Shown here piece after piece: positions 45,516-57,117 of a DNA stretch of 64,000 nt (position 1 is the stretch's first letter; each line of letters opens with the position of its first letter). Source of the stretch: Flaccisagitta enflata (Eukaryota; Chaetognatha; Sagittoidea; Aphragmophora); NCBI GenBank assembly GCA_965153355.1, contig OZ231126.1, positions 70,494,001-70,558,000 of the forward strand, written 5' to 3'. The translations under genes were made by a program, and so were the position numbers. The notes under the pieces were generated by a model. That model ran no database searches and was not told the origin of the DNA. It saw only the letters and a program-made list of their open reading frames with translations.

Positions 45516-45943
45516 TGTCTCATGATGCTCCGGAGTCCGGATGAAAAAATAACGCATGATTGCTGGTTTTGCTGATCACTTTTCAGATTAAATGGGTGAA
45601 AATTTTTCGCCGGGAATGGGTTAAGACAAAATCGAAATGTGGAATATAGAAAATGTTTCCCTCGAGTTAAAAGTTAGAGGGAACGAGAAGACAGACAGAC
45701 AGACAGACAGACAGTCAGACAGACAGTAAAACTATTACGTCAGTAATCGATGGAACTATGAATTGAAGTAACCGTGCAACCATTTATAATCTGGATTAGT
45801 ACCCGCTACGCTACGCTAATCGACTACTTTCCAAAACATTCACATCTACAGTTTGGTTGAAAATCTAAGTGACCACGCCAAATCTCTCATAACCACACCA
45901 AACCCACTACAAACCCTCCAAGGGATGTGGGAGCTGTCGATTT
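45516..45943. other. No identified gene
   Basis: Includes a (CAGA)n run at 45691-45727 and CTACGCTACGCTAA near 45808. Confidence 0.4.
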
Positions 45944-46019
45944 TCATGCCGCTTCCGCCGCTTCAACTTGCGCTTCCGCTTCCATTTTGTAGTTCAAATA
46001 CTGGTAGCTATCCCACCCA
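45944..46019 (-). CDS. Candidate minus-strand terminal exon
   Basis: Acceptor TTCCATTTTAG then one base and GWDSYQYLNYKMEAEAQVEA, AEAA, TGA. The frame has a protein-like start, but the end is an Ala/Glu repeat from GGAAGCG units. No upstream exon found. Confidence 0.25.
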
Positions 46020-46109
46020 CTAAAATGGAAGCGGTCCCTACCTCCAACTATGTCAAATCCACAGCAACCACGTCTACCACGCCTCATCTTCAACGCCATC
46101 TTCCAACCG

Positions 46110-46205
46110 TCTCCCTCAACCACTCCGACCACGCCAATGACCACCCCGACCACGCCAATGACCACCCCGACCACGCCAATGACCACCCCGACTACTCCAA
46201 CTCCC
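46110..46205 (+). repeat. 21-bp minisatellite (ACCACCCCGACCACGCCAATG)
   Basis: About four units. 46206-46560 holds no supported feature. Confidence 0.85.
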
Positions 46206-46566
46206 CCACAACCACTTTGCGCCATCTCTGCTTTTTGCGAGCCCCCGCTGACGAAGTCAAGTCTCAACATTTTTTACGCGGTTATGCTCTCATTTTTAAA
46301 TCATTCCCAGATCTTGAAAATTTCAGAAAAAAAAGTTTTAAATAAACACTTCTTTTTGATAATCCTCGGAAAGAGAAATTTTGAAATTATTCCTTTTGGC
46401 TCGATGGAGATAAGAAATGTAAAGGAAAAAAAAGAATATGGCTTTGAAGGAGAATAAAAAAGAATATTTTAATGGAGGAGAATAGAATGGCATTAATGGG
46501 GACAATGTTCGTTCAAAATGGCGCCGTGCGATTCAGATATTGAGTTGGATTAACGAAAAATTCTTT

Positions 46567-47134
46567 AACAAGGCCGGATACATGAGCCAAGACGGTGCGC
46601 CGGGCGTTATCCATTCTTAGACCTATCCCTAGCTCCATCAGACCTATCCCGAGCTCTATCAAACCTATCCTGAGCTCTATCAGGCCTATCCCGAGCTCTT
46701 TTAGGCCTATCCCGAGCTCTATCAGACCTATCCAGAGCTCTACCAGACCTATCCCAAGCTCTATCAGACCTATCACCAGCTCTATCAGACCTATCCCCAG
46801 CTCTATCAGACCTATCCCCAGACCTATCCGACATATCACCAGCTCTATCAGATTATTTTATTGAATGAAATGACAAGTATCATCAATAATGAACGAAATG
46901 AGTTTTCAATTGATTTCAAACATTTTTAGCAATTTTTCATTCGAACGTGACCAATGGATGGATGGACGGACAGAGCCTGTTATAGAGGTGCTATGGCGCA
47001 TCTAGGAATGATCCTAGCATATTTCTTAATCATTTCCGGTGATTTTTGCTTCTTTTCGAGATTTTCAACTCAAGCTTGTCCGACCAACCGACAGACAGAG
47101 CATCTTATAGAGGTGCTATGGCGCACCTAAAAAA
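46567..47134 (-). mobile_element. HINE-like element, family C, inverted copy of 14001-14628
   Basis: AACAAGGCCGGATACATGAG, tag GACGGTGCGCCGGGCG, eleven-odd 22-bp AGACCTATCCCGAGCTCTATC units (46620-46855), a GATGGACGGACAGAGCC core, then two successive hairpin ends (GGTGCTATGGCGCATC and GGTGCTATGGCGCACC). Confidence 0.65.
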
Positions 47135-47949
47135 GCGATGAAAAAAGAGAGAAAATTGTGTAACAAAAATGGAATTGCTAGTTAACTTTGCACCAGCCAT
47201 GAAGTGAGGAGATGTGCACTCACTTTAATGGATCAGTAAAAAGTGAAATCTACTTTGCTTATGAATATGAGTCACATTATAAGTTACTTCAACCTGTTTT
47301 CTTTTAAATTGTTAGTCAACTGGAAAGTTGCCTATATCCAGTTACCCTCTGATCTTCACTCTCTCTTTTATATTGGGAATGTTCTAAGAATGTCTAGCGA
47401 TGAGTGTCTTAGTGGACGAAAGAGTTTCCTTCTCGAAAATATTTCCATTTATGGCAAGCTATCGGCTGTATTGATCTGATGCAGCGTCACCAATAAGACT
47501 TGTTTGTGGGTGCCACAGTATATAAGCGGCTTTATCTTTGACGTCATATGCAAAGATACAAATCTTTTGTCGCCGAAAATGACCATGAATGGCACTTAAT
47601 TACACATGCCTTTAGTCGATGTGCAAGCGACTGTATGCTACAATATGCTGTTCCGTCAGTCTGTCTTTCAGTCCAACCGATACATTTCTATACTGCGAGT
47701 GGTTTTCGCGTCACTGCCCCAGGCCAAACGCGAATATTAGGGTCGTCCTTTCTCACTCTATAAAAGTAAGGATACGCTCCACAACAATTCAAGTGTATGT
47801 CTAAGAATGAAAACATGAAAGGAAGGAAAAAAGGGTTTTCTTAAAACGGAGACAAAATTCTTAAAAAAGGAAGAAAGCGCGTCTTACGGCTTTCCTTTCT
47901 TTTGGGGGAAGGAAATGGATTATGACAGCTGCCATTCATGGCAGAGTAA
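47135..47949. other. No identified gene; decayed HINE-like 5' part near 47608
   Basis: TTTAGTCGATGTGCAAGCGAC and CCGTCAGTCTGTC near 47608-47670 resemble a family A start. A 78-codon + frame at 47243 has no supporting signal. Confidence 0.35.
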
Positions 47950-48236
47950 GGGCGTGTTTCTGGTGACGACCAAAAACGCGTTTGTTTCCGTAAAACGCGA
48001 TAACAGCGTGAACACATATTCACAAATTTCAACTGTCCCACCAGAGAGTGAGCGAAGTGAGTGAGCGAGCCCGTGAATGGAGCGAGCGAGCGAAGCGAGC
48101 ATAGCGAAGCGAGCGTAGCGAAACGAGCGTAGCGCTGCGGAGCGAGTGAGCGGAGTGAGCGGTGCGAGCGAACGAACATATCGAGCGACCGAGTGGCCCT
48201 TTCAAAACGCGATCGTCTTTGACTAGAAACGCCCCC
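47950..48236 (-). mobile_element. Family E MITE, full copy (287 bp)
   Basis: TAA flanks both sides (47947-47949, 48237-48239). Ends GGGCGTGTTTCTGGTGACG and GACTAGAAACGCCCCC are imperfect TIRs with internal AAACGCG on both sides. The interior is GAGCGAGC-type repeat. A TAA/TTA target suggests PIF/Harbinger mobilisation. Confidence 0.65.
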
Positions 48237-48239
48237 TAA

Positions 48240-48697
48240 AAGAGTGAGTTCAAGATAGGGGCTTCAAGTACACTTTAAAAGCCCCGCTTTGGTGTTATTC
48301 AATGCAATTGATATGCTACTCCCATAAAGATTTAGTTTGTCTTTTATGCACAATGTCAGAGTGAACTTTTTATCATATCGTTGTAGAATGTACAGAGATG
48401 GTGTAAGTAAAAGTAACATTAAAATATAAAATGCTGTGACTTATTAAAAAGATTCATGTTATGTCCTTGACAGTGCCTAAAAAGTATCCATGTCAGCCAA
48501 TTTATTCATCTCGGAAAATATGGACGAATCAAGTTAATCTTGTGTTAACGTGAACACACCTCAACATCAAGATAGTGAAAGGGAAAAAGAAAATGGTGTG
48601 AAAGGACTTCTCCTTCCAACAACTCGGCTCTTCTGGGGAATATTCGCTTTTCCGCCCGATTTGCCTGAAAAGCTTTTAGCTTGGAGAGCGCCAATTC
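48240..48697. other. No identified feature
   Basis: Unique AT-rich DNA between two family E copies. Confidence 0.4.
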
Positions 48698-48700
48698 TTA

Positions 48701-48927
48701 GGGGGCGCTTCTTGTCAGAGACAATCGCGTTTTTAATGGGCCACTTGGTCGCTCGCTATGTTTGTTTGCTCGCACCGCTCACTCCGCCCACTCGCTCCAT
48801 TCACGGGCTTGCTCACGCACTTCGCTCACTCCCTCGTGGGACAGTTAAAATACTTGAATATGTGTTCATGCTGTAAACGCATTCAAAGAGAAGAAACGCG
48901 TTTTTCATCTTCACTAGAAACACGCCC
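48701..48927 (+). mobile_element. Family E MITE, full copy (227 bp)
   Basis: TTA flanks at 48698-48700 and 48928-48930. Ends GGGGGCGCTTCTTGTCAGAG and CTTCACTAGAAACACGCCC. Interior GGTCGCTCGCTATGTTTGTT and GGGACAGTTAAAATACTTGAA match copy 1 at 271-517. Confidence 0.65.
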
Positions 48928-49051
48928 TTATTCAATGGAGAGAAGATGGACGTTCTCCTTTTGTTGAGGCCAGATGCGCGTGAGTTGGTTTACAACCAAA
49001 AGCCCAATATTTTACTACGTGTGAAACCGGAAAAAATATGCTGGTATCTGT

Positions 49052-49226
49052 ATTTTCAATCGCGTGCCGAGCGACTCTACACCCCACTTTGTCGGTCCGT
49101 CCATCACACTTAATTCTTTTTTTTTCTGTCTTTGGCCTCACTGGCACTGCCGGAATGTTGAAGTGACCTCCAATATGGCCCCTTCCCATCCGCACGCGAC
49201 TTGGGTAGCCGTGTATCTGGTCTTGT
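49052..49226 (+). mobile_element. HINE-like element, family A (GTCGC tag, decayed)
   Basis: CAATCGCGTGCCGAGCGACTC start, GTCGGTCCGTCC core, tag CGCACGCGACTTGGG, GCCGTGTATCTGGTCTTGTT end. 49230-49860 has no supported feature. Confidence 0.6.
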
Positions 49227-50107
49227 TTTCTTTAAACTCTATCAGAATGAAGGAGGACGGACCGACACAGCAAGGTCTAAAGTTGTGTGTCCGCGAATGA
49301 ATTCAAAATAGAATATGTAAATCTAAAGAAAAATGTTTAAAAAAATGATGGGTTGGACAAAATCTTGCGAAGTAATCTTGTTTAAAGGCTAATTTGCATA
49401 ATGCGGTGCACCAGTGTCATTGTTTCGATCATGGAAACATAACAACAGTCGCTTGCAAATAGTGCTTCATGCATTGAGAATCAATCCGTAAAGGCTTGAG
49501 CAAAGAATACATCAAAAGATCAAACGGAGAAATGGATAAAAGACAAAGCTTTGAATGTTTCAAGGTAATCAGATCGATCTGTTTTAATTAGTCTGAGGAA
49601 AACCCGCACTGAAATTAATCGTGGCAGCGATTCGCCCCAACAATGGCCGATGTTGGCCATTTGCGGCCTCGGTCGCCAACTTAGCTACTAGGTAGCTAAA
49701 TTTAACTGCTACAGAGGGGTACTGAGCTACCAAAAAAGGCGTTTAGCTACCAGCTACTAATTTAGATACTTTTGATGATTTCCTTTAGATACATGAACAT
49801 CTATTTAGCTACTTGAGACTGATTTTTTATGGTACAATGATAGTTTGTCATAAGAAGGAAAATCTCTGTCTCTGTCTCGCTGTCTCTGTCTGTCTGACTG
49901 TGTGTGTGTCTCTCTCTCTCTCTCTCTCCTTCCATGGCCTTTTGTTTTGTTTTGTTTTGGTGTTGCAGTGCTGCATTTTGTGTTAAAGCTACCGTCGGTC
50001 AGCCTGTCCCTCCATCTCTGTATCAGTTTGTCAGCATCGAGTTTTGACTTACTACTTTCAAGGGGCTGGCCAACACCACCTATACAAAACAGCCCAGTTA
50101 GTTGTAT

Positions 50108-50442
50108 TTTTAGTCACATACGACACGACGCTACATCCAGCTTTGTTGGTCGGTCCGTTGGTCCATTCATCCGTCCATCAGTCCGTCAGGTCATTGGTCC
50201 ATCGGTCCGTCCGTTTGTCCGCCCATCCAACTGTCTGTCCATCCGTCTGTCTATCACACTTTACTTTTTTTTTAGTCATTTTGAGTCATTTTAAGTCAAA
50301 ATAAGTCATATTACGCTACATTGAGTCACTTAGGTCATATAGGTCAATTTAGTTGTTTAAGTCATTTTTAGTCTTTTAAAGTTATTTAATGTCATCCTAA
50401 GTTAATTATGTTCTGCACGCAACTTATAGATGTTGGCCTTCA
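50108..50442 (+). mobile_element. HINE-like element, family A, diverged
   Basis: TTTTTAGTCACATACGACACGAC start, long GTCCGTTGGTCCATTCATCC core, GTCATTTTAAGTCA repeats, tag CTGCACGCAACTTA and TTGGCCTT end. Confidence 0.45.
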
Positions 50443-50667
50443 TTAATGAATAACTACCATTCAGACTTTCAGAGTTATGTGAACCGCTGTACAGTAGGAC
50501 CCTGCCTCATTGGTCCCATTGGGACTAAAAATTTTTCACCTTTATTTCAGGATGAACTTTAAAGAGAGGTGAAATTACATATAGAACTACCATTTTGGAC
50601 CTCAAAATGTTGACCTTTATTGATAGGGAACCTTTAAAAGTGAGGCTGTTTTTGCGGGGTTCTACTG

Positions 50668-50753
50668 TATGTGTGTTTGTGTGTGTGTGTGTTTTTTGTG
50701 TGTGTGTGTGTGTGTGTGTTTGTGTGCATGTGCGTTTTTGTATGTGTGTGTGA

Positions 50754-50821
<68 letters not shown>
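50668..50821 (+). repeat. (GT)n array
   Basis: GT with TTTTTGT interruptions. Confidence 0.95.
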
Positions 50822-51024
50822 TTGTGTGTTCCCTTCTTGAAGTTATTTCATTTGGTGCTATATAGCGCTAAGGTATGACAAGAGAAATTTAGCTACTTAT
50901 TCAGATACTTGGAAAAAATTTTAGATATTTTTTAGATACCTAGAGGGCTACTGTCAGCTACCTGGGCTAGGACCTTGTTGGCTAGGACCTTGTTTGCGGC
51001 TCTGGGAAAGGAGTCTGTACTCTA

Positions 51025-51590
51025 ACATCTGTCGCATAATTATCGTCACAACATGAAAAGAGGAAAAACTGTCCAAGATTTTGTCCAAAAGTTTTGAAAT
51101 TTTTACTGAAGATAGCTAAATATTTATTATCAAGTGCGCTAGAAGCAGAAAGAGATTTGTGCTCATGCAGGTGCAGTAAAGGGTATCAATGAGAAAAACC
51201 CCTAACAATATTTTACACATTTTCATCCACTTTTATATTATCTTTTTTTTAGCTTATAACTCAGTTGTTTTTCAAAGGATTTGCAGAAAATTGGTGACGG
51301 TTAGAAAGATCTTGAAAAGATCTTTAAAATGGGACCAATCTGGCATTTATAGCTTCATCCGTTTAAAAGATACAAGCAAAACAAGGTTGACTGTCTAAAA
51401 AATGGGAAAATTCTATGACCTGTACCCCATGAAGGTTAAATGCAGTTTTACGGGAACATTTGAAAACTGCTGAATTATCTCTATCATACCAATATGCTAT
51501 ATAAAGCTGCAAAACATCTATCAGCACTGTTGATATCAACCCCACATTGGTGAAAACATATGTGTGTGACGATGATTATGAGACAGATGT
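51025..51590. mobile_element. TA-flanked MITE M4 (566 bp)
   Basis: Left ACATCTGTCGCATAATTATC and GTCACA, inverted at the right as TGTGACGATGATTATGAGAC and AGATGT (two mismatches in 26 bp). TA flanks both ends. Interior GGGACCAATCTGGCATTTAT is shared with M2. Confidence 0.75.
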
Positions 51591-51797
51591 TATAAGGCGC
51601 CGGAGTCTAGGCGCTGGATTTCAAGGTCGCCTCAATGGTCGAATAGCAGTCGACTCTCCGTTCTATCTATCTATGTTGAAGATGCTTACGCATAAAGTCA
51701 TGGACAAATGAGCATATTTGCGCGCAATGATGGATTTCAATTTTCAACCAAGGTCTTAACAAATATCATGTTCTCTTGATAGAGCTTTGATAAAAAA

Positions 51798-51943
51798 ACA
51801 AGGCCAAGTAGGCCAATAAGGTGCGACGTGTGGATCGTCGAATGAATGCGTTACCAACCAACCGACCGATCCTGGACCGACTGACTGACCGACTGAATTT
51901 AATGCATCGGACCAAGCCAGTTATAGGTGCTTTATCGCACCTA
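51798..51943 (-). mobile_element. HINE-like element, family C (GGTGC tag)
   Basis: AACAAGGCCAAGTAGGCC (hairpin GGCC/GGCC), AATAAGGTGCGACG tag, ACCGACCGATCC core, end hairpin GGTGCTTTATCGCACC. Confidence 0.65.
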
Positions 51944-52022
51944 GCTCTGTGAAGGCCTGCAACTATATTTGTTCTCCTTTATTTGTCAAAAGGTATTTTC
52001 GTTAATTGCGAACTGTTTTGAG

Positions 52023-52140
52023 CGGGGCTTTACTTCTATACTGAACCTGATGGCTGGCGCCTGTGTGGCTGGAAATATTTGCATCCTACGAAATGCCCGG
52101 GTCTCGATTATCCTGGCAGAGACCGAGAAAACAAATGGAG
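52023..52140 (+). CDS. Candidate GC-rich exon of unknown gene
   Basis: Acceptor TTTTGAG, frame GLYFYTEPDGWRLCGWKYLH, PTKCPGLDYPGRDRENKW, then donor AG|GTAGGA. Phase 1 in, phase 2 out. The composition (Trp, Tyr, Cys) is protein-like. A second frame on + and one on - are also open, so strand and frame are not certain. Confidence 0.25.
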
Positions 52141-52257
52141 GTAGGAACCCGGCTGTCGCGATTTCAACCCCATGCATGATTAACCGGGATAGGCGCCTTA
52201 CGGCCTTATCTGCCTTTTTGAACTTTTACCGTCCAAAATCTTCGATTTTAATCCTGT

Positions 52258-52358
52258 TCTTTTTAGTCCTGACTCAGCAACTAATTAGAGGCTTTGTCCG
52301 TCCAAGCCTGTCCTTTACGATCGAGTTGAAAGGTGTGAAAAGTGCATACAAGAGTTTT

Positions 52359-52429
<71 letters not shown>

Positions 52430-52501
52430 TGTGTGTGTGTGTGCTGTTACATCAGTTGTGAAAAGGTGTTGTGCATGTGTGTGTGTGTGTGTGTGTGTGT
52501 G
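52258..52501 (+). repeat. HINE-like fragment followed by (GT)n
   Basis: TTTTTAGTCCTGACTCAGC and AGAGGCTTTGTCCGTCC, then GAGTTGAAAGGTGTGAAAAG, running into GT arrays at 52360-52435 and 52475-52501. Confidence 0.5.
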
Positions 52502-52689
52502 TTAAATCTGGGATGTAGGCCCTGTCCATCTGTCCCCAACCTTTACTTTCTCAAGGATAACAGCCTGTCGTGGACCCCCCCCCAAAAAAAAAAAAAAAAA
52601 AAATGAAAAAGGCAGGTGTACTGAAAGTCGCTCTTAAGGTTAAGGCAAAAATTCGGTTTCGTCGATGGATCATCTCAGTTTTTGAAAAT

Positions 52690-52692
<3 letters not shown>

Positions 52693-52747
<55 letters not shown>

Positions 52748-52964
52748 ACGACTGTTTTTCATCTTGGTTAAAAACGAATTGTGATAAAATATCAGTGGAA
52801 AAAAAAGAGTGGTGAGCAGTTCATATCTGGCCAAAAATTACTCAGACTATCCCATGTGAGATAAGAATCTTCCGATGTTTTCAAGGAAATCTTCAGTAAT
52901 CGACACTTGAGAGGATCTAGATCTTCCTTTCTGTCTACTTGTCTGTCTGTCTGCCTATTTGTCG

Positions 52965-53018
<54 letters not shown>
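52693..53018 (+). repeat. (CT)n and (GTCT)n microsatellites
   Basis: CT at 52693-52745; GTCT then CT at 52940-53018. The gap between them and 53020-53320 holds nothing I can name. Confidence 0.9.
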
Positions 53019-53019
<1 letters not shown>

Positions 53020-53320
53020 AGACTCTACATTTCTAAAAACATGGATCTTTCCTCAGGCTTTATGAAAAGAAAAGAGTCAAGATGAGTCAACCCAGCGGTC
53101 CAAGAAAAAACAGTTCATATTCAATACTGTCCAACGTTGTTGTCTGGCGTGCTTAAGTGATGATAAAGTGTTAATGCGCTACGGACGCCCAAATCTAAGC
53201 AACGCGCGATATTGATTAAACAAAAACCGAATCAACAGACGCGTTATTTGTCGGTTGAAAGAGAGTCACCTATTTTCGCTGTTTATATCAAGTAGCCAGT
53301 TTGTGAGAGAAGGGCTAAAA

Positions 53321-53702
<382 letters not shown>

Positions 53703-53753
53703 ATTAAGAAAGAAAGAAAAAAGATAAAGAAGAAGATAAAGATAAAGATGTAA

Positions 53754-54094
53754 TTGAACGAGTACGACCAACAAAAAGACATCCAGAAATTGAAGGACAA
53801 ATTTAGGCAGATTAACAATTCTAAATACAGAATCAGAACAGCAATACACGTCGTGGCGCAAAAGACACGTAACGGGGTGAAACTTCGTAATAAACAAGAT
53901 ACAGAGGCAGTTTTCACGATAGATAAAGCCTCCGGCGACGGCGCAGACCGACAGACAGGCCGAAAATGAGAATCAATTTTCCACGTCCGAATCGGATAAT
54001 TTATCCGAGAGAGAATATACTAAATGTGCGTTTTCCCAAAAATGGAGGAGAAAGAAAAGAAAACAGACGGATTTTACTTCTCAGCACACATGAG
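53754..54094 (+). CDS. Candidate coding region, two overlapping frames
   Basis: Frame 1 from ATG 53754: MNEYDQQKDIQKLKDKFRQ, NSKYRIRTAIHVVAQKTRNG, KLRNKQDTEAVFTIDKASGD, stop at about 53969. Frame 2 overlaps and continues: KPPATAQTDRQAENENQFST, ESDNLSEREYTKCAFSQKWR, stop at about 54093. Both read like protein, with charged helix then Ser/Glu-rich tail, as if one ORF were broken by a frameshift near 53930. No start or splice evidence. Family unknown. Confidence 0.3.
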
Positions 54095-54660
54095 GGAAAT
54101 CCTTTTTTTGCCTTTGGGAGCTTATTTTCCTGAAGGTGGTATGTTTTCATTGGCAGATACGTTAAGCAGAGAGAAATTAAAGTAAACATCTTTTCAGCCA
54201 TGCTCGAAAAATAAATCTTCGTTGTAGTTTGGCATTGTCTGTCATCAATTTAGATCGTTTGTAACTTATTTCTTCTTGGGCGGAGTTGAGTTTCCATCTC
54301 TGTAACAAATTGTACCGATAAACAGTGATTTACACAGGAATCAATGAATCTTATTTACCAGAACGTAGAGATTTGATTGTTTTGAGTCGAAATTTGATCA
54401 TTTTTCTGGGGGAAAAAAAGAGAGAAGAATCACGAATAATTAGGAAAATCTAATCAACTTTTTTATTCTTATTATTTTTTTGGATAAATTATGAACATGA
54501 ATTATGATTTATGAGTATATAACAAGCCCGACCTCGGGCAAAAGTCGGAGAGTGTTGAAGAGGGGCAGAACTACAGTACTACAAAACTACAGTACAACAT
54601 TGTTTCCGTCCATTCAATTGTTGATTTGTGTACTTGTTATGTTGTACATCACTTCGCCAT
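54095..54660. other. No identified feature
   Basis: AT-rich. ACTACAGTACTACAAAACTACAGTAC near 54570 is a local repeat. Confidence 0.4.
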
Positions 54661-54665
54661 TCACA

Positions 54666-55000
54666 TTTTTAGATGCGTCCGTCAGGAACGCATCTCTATA
54701 AGAGGGTCTGTCCGTCCGTCGGTCCGTCCATCCGTCGGTCCGTTGGTCCGTTGGTCCGTCCATCGGTCCGTATGTCCATCCGTTAAGCAAGTGCGAAAAC
54801 CGCGTTTCTCGGCTGTTTTGGACCATGATGAGACCCTATAGCTGTACTGACTCTAGTGATCGACAAACAAGTTTTGAGAGCCTCATTTACTAATCAGTCG
54901 TTTCATCTGCCTGTTTGTCCATGTGTCTTTCCATATATGTCAAATGTTCAATACACGCAGAGACACAGCCAGGACGCATCGTTGCCCGGTCGGGCTTGTT
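54666..55000 (+). mobile_element. HINE-like element, family B (GATGC tag)
   Basis: TTTTTAGATGCGTCCGTCAGG and AACGCATCTCTATAAGAGG start, GTCCGTCGGTCC core, tag AGGACGCATCGTTG, hairpin CCCGGTCGGG, TTGTT end. The 3' hairpin sequence differs from family A while the terminal bases are the same. Confidence 0.65.
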
Positions 55001-55225
55001 GTTTAATCAATCACTGGGCGCACCTCTCGGCTCAGCTGACCTTGTTCTTTATAAATTTGTAAAAAAAAGTCTATAACCAGACAAGTTTTTTTTTTTAATT
55101 CAGTTTCGTTTACATAAAAAATGATTTACAGAAAAAAAAGTTTTAAGCATTTCGACGCATTAAGATCTGAGGCTGCGGGTGATGAGAGGGAGAAAGGAAG
55201 AAGAAGAAGAAGGAGGAGAAGAAAT

Positions 55226-55856
55226 AGTCGCAAAAGCGTTAGATGGTCAGCGGTACCCGTTGCCCCTATGTGAGTGTATGTGGGTGAGGTGGTTAGAAAG
55301 GTGCGGCTCCAAGGGCCGATGACCTTATGTTGTTTTATTTAGCCTCAAGGATGCAAACTGTACCTGGAGGCTGAATTGGGGTCTTAGGCTTGGATTGAGC
55401 CTTGAGGCTGGGATTTGAGCCTAGGCTGGGATTTGAGCTTCCAGGCTGGGATTTAAGCTTCCAAGCTGGGATTTGAGCTTCAAGGCTGAGATTTGAGCTT
55501 CAAGGCTGGGATTTGAGCTGAGGTTGGGATTTGAGCTTCGGGGCAGGGATTTGAGCTTACAGGTATTTGCTTTGAGCACAGGATTTGAGCTCAAGAGATT
55601 TGTGCCTAGACTGATTTGAACCCATGGCTAGATTTGAGCCACGAGGCTGGGATTTGAGCCCGAGGCTGATTTGAGCCCAAGGCTTGGATTTGAGCTGAAG
55701 GGGGATTGACTCGAAGCCAGGGATTTGGGTCTCGAGACTAGGATTTGGGCCTTTGGGGGGGGACGGAGAAGGAGAAGAAGGAGTAGGCTGGAGGAGGAGA
55801 AATTTCCTTATGTGTGAAAGATAGGTCAGCTTAGCCCTTCCGGGGCCGCTGCCCAA
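55226..55856 (+). mobile_element. Family D fold-back element, copy 4
   Basis: GTCGCAAAAGCGTTAGATGG and AGCGGTACCCGTTGCCCC start, about 18 decayed GGCTGGGATTTGAGC units, end CCGGGGCCGCTGCCCAAAAG. Confidence 0.6.
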
Positions 55857-55857
55857 A

Positions 55858-56247
55858 AGAAGAAGAGGAAGAAGAAGAAGAAAAGAGGAAGAAGAAGAAG
55901 AAGAAGAAGAAGAAGAAGAAGAAGAAGAAGAAGAAGAAGAAGAAGAAGAAGAAGAAGAAGAAGAAGAAGAAGAAGAAGAAGAAGAAGAAGAAGAAGAAGA
56001 AGAAGAAGATGAAGAAGAAGAAGAAGAAGAAGTAGAAGAAGAAGACGAAGACGAAGAAGAAGAAAAAAAAGAAGAAGACGAAGAAGAAGAAGAAGAAGAG
56101 GAAGAAGAAGAGGAAGAAGAAAAAGAAGAACAAGAAGAAAAAGAAGAAAAAGAAGAAAAAGAAGAAGAAGAAGAAGAAGAAGAAGAAGAAGAAGAAGAAG
56201 AAGAAGAAGAAGAAGAAGAAGAAGAAGAAGAAGAAGAAGAAGAAGAA
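55858..56247 (+). repeat. (GAA)n array, ~390 bp
   Basis: GAA triplets with GAC, GAT and AAA interruptions, directly attached to the family D end. Confidence 0.95.
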
Positions 56248-56248
56248 A

Positions 56249-56420
56249 AAACAGGCTCAGGTGGGCGGGCAACTTGATGCGTCATCTGCGTTATGTCAAA
56301 AGAGGCGTAACGGACCAACGGATGGACGGACCGACGGAGGGGACCGACGGATGGATAGACCGACGGATTGACAGACAGACCCACTTTTAGAGATAAGTTC
56401 CTGATGGACGCATCTAAAAC
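56249..56420 (-). mobile_element. HINE-like element, family B (GATGC tag)
   Basis: AACAGGCTCAGGTGGGCGGG, CAACTTGATGCGTC tag, ACGGACCGACGG core, end TCCTGATGGACGCATCTAAAA with a decayed hairpin. It sits between two GAA arrays. Confidence 0.6.
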
Positions 56421-56424
56421 GAAG

Positions 56425-56438
56425 TGAAGAAGAAGAAG

Positions 56439-56469
<31 letters not shown>

Positions 56470-56670
56470 TAGAAGAAAAAGGAAAAAGGAAAAAGGAAAA
56501 AGGAAAAGGAAAAGGAAAAGGAAAAGGAAAAGGAAAAGGAAAGGAAAAGGAAAAGGAAAAATAAAAAGAAAAAGAAGAAGAGGAAGAATAGAAGAATAGA
56601 AGAAGGGGAAGAAGAAGGAAAAGCAAGACAAGAAAAAGTAAAAGTGAAAGAAAAGAAGAAGAAAAAGAAG
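56425..56670 (+). repeat. (GAA)n and (GGAAAA)n purine tract
   Basis: GAA at 56425-56468, then GGAAAA hexamers to about 56560 and degenerate purines. Confidence 0.9.
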
Positions 56671-56845
56671 ATGAAATGACAAGAGAAAGAACAGAAAAGA
56701 CCCATAAGTCCGCAGGAGCAAAGGGAAACCAACCGACCATCCAATAAGGCATAGGATTGCCTGGATGAAAGAGAAAGAACAAGTGAAGAGGATGATGATC
56801 ACGGATGTAACGTGGACTAACGTGTTCAATTATGATTCAACCTAA

Positions 56846-56970
56846 TCAATAATCAATATCTTTTCTCTTTCTCGTTCTTGATTCCGGGTTTGAAATAAGA
56901 TTGAAAAAAGATTGTTTCGAACCGCCGCAAGAGTCTAACTGCTTAGTTTTCTTTGTTTCACGGGCCTTCA
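56846..56970 (-). CDS. Candidate minus-strand terminal exon
   Basis: A pyrimidine tract and acceptor CGGAG precede (phase 1) [43 protein letters not shown]. Basic and non-repetitive with mixed codons. Upstream exons would lie in the duplicated region but none connects clearly. Product unknown. Confidence 0.3.
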
Positions 56971-57117
56971 CTCCGAGGCGAAGGGAGAGAGGCAGAAAAA
57001 AAAACGAAAAATAATCCGAGAGGAGAGCGAGAGAGAGAGCTCCGTTCAGCACAAGAACCAGAAGCCGAAAAAAAAAAAAAAAAAAAAAAAAAAGGGAGGC
57101 TCGACGGGGGGAAGGGA

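Noticed and set aside
46607-46839. Repeated SDRSGDRSDRAGD / SSIRPIPSSIRPI frames as a repeat protein
   Set aside because: Translation of the 22-bp minisatellite in a family C element. The inverted copy at 14.3 kb is likewise non-coding.
51590-51660. GC-rich segment resembling a tRNA
   Set aside because: No consistent cloverleaf, A-box or B-box could be fitted.
55557-56384. 275-codon Ser-rich minus frame
   Set aside because: Poly-Ser from (GAA)n joined to family D repeat units.
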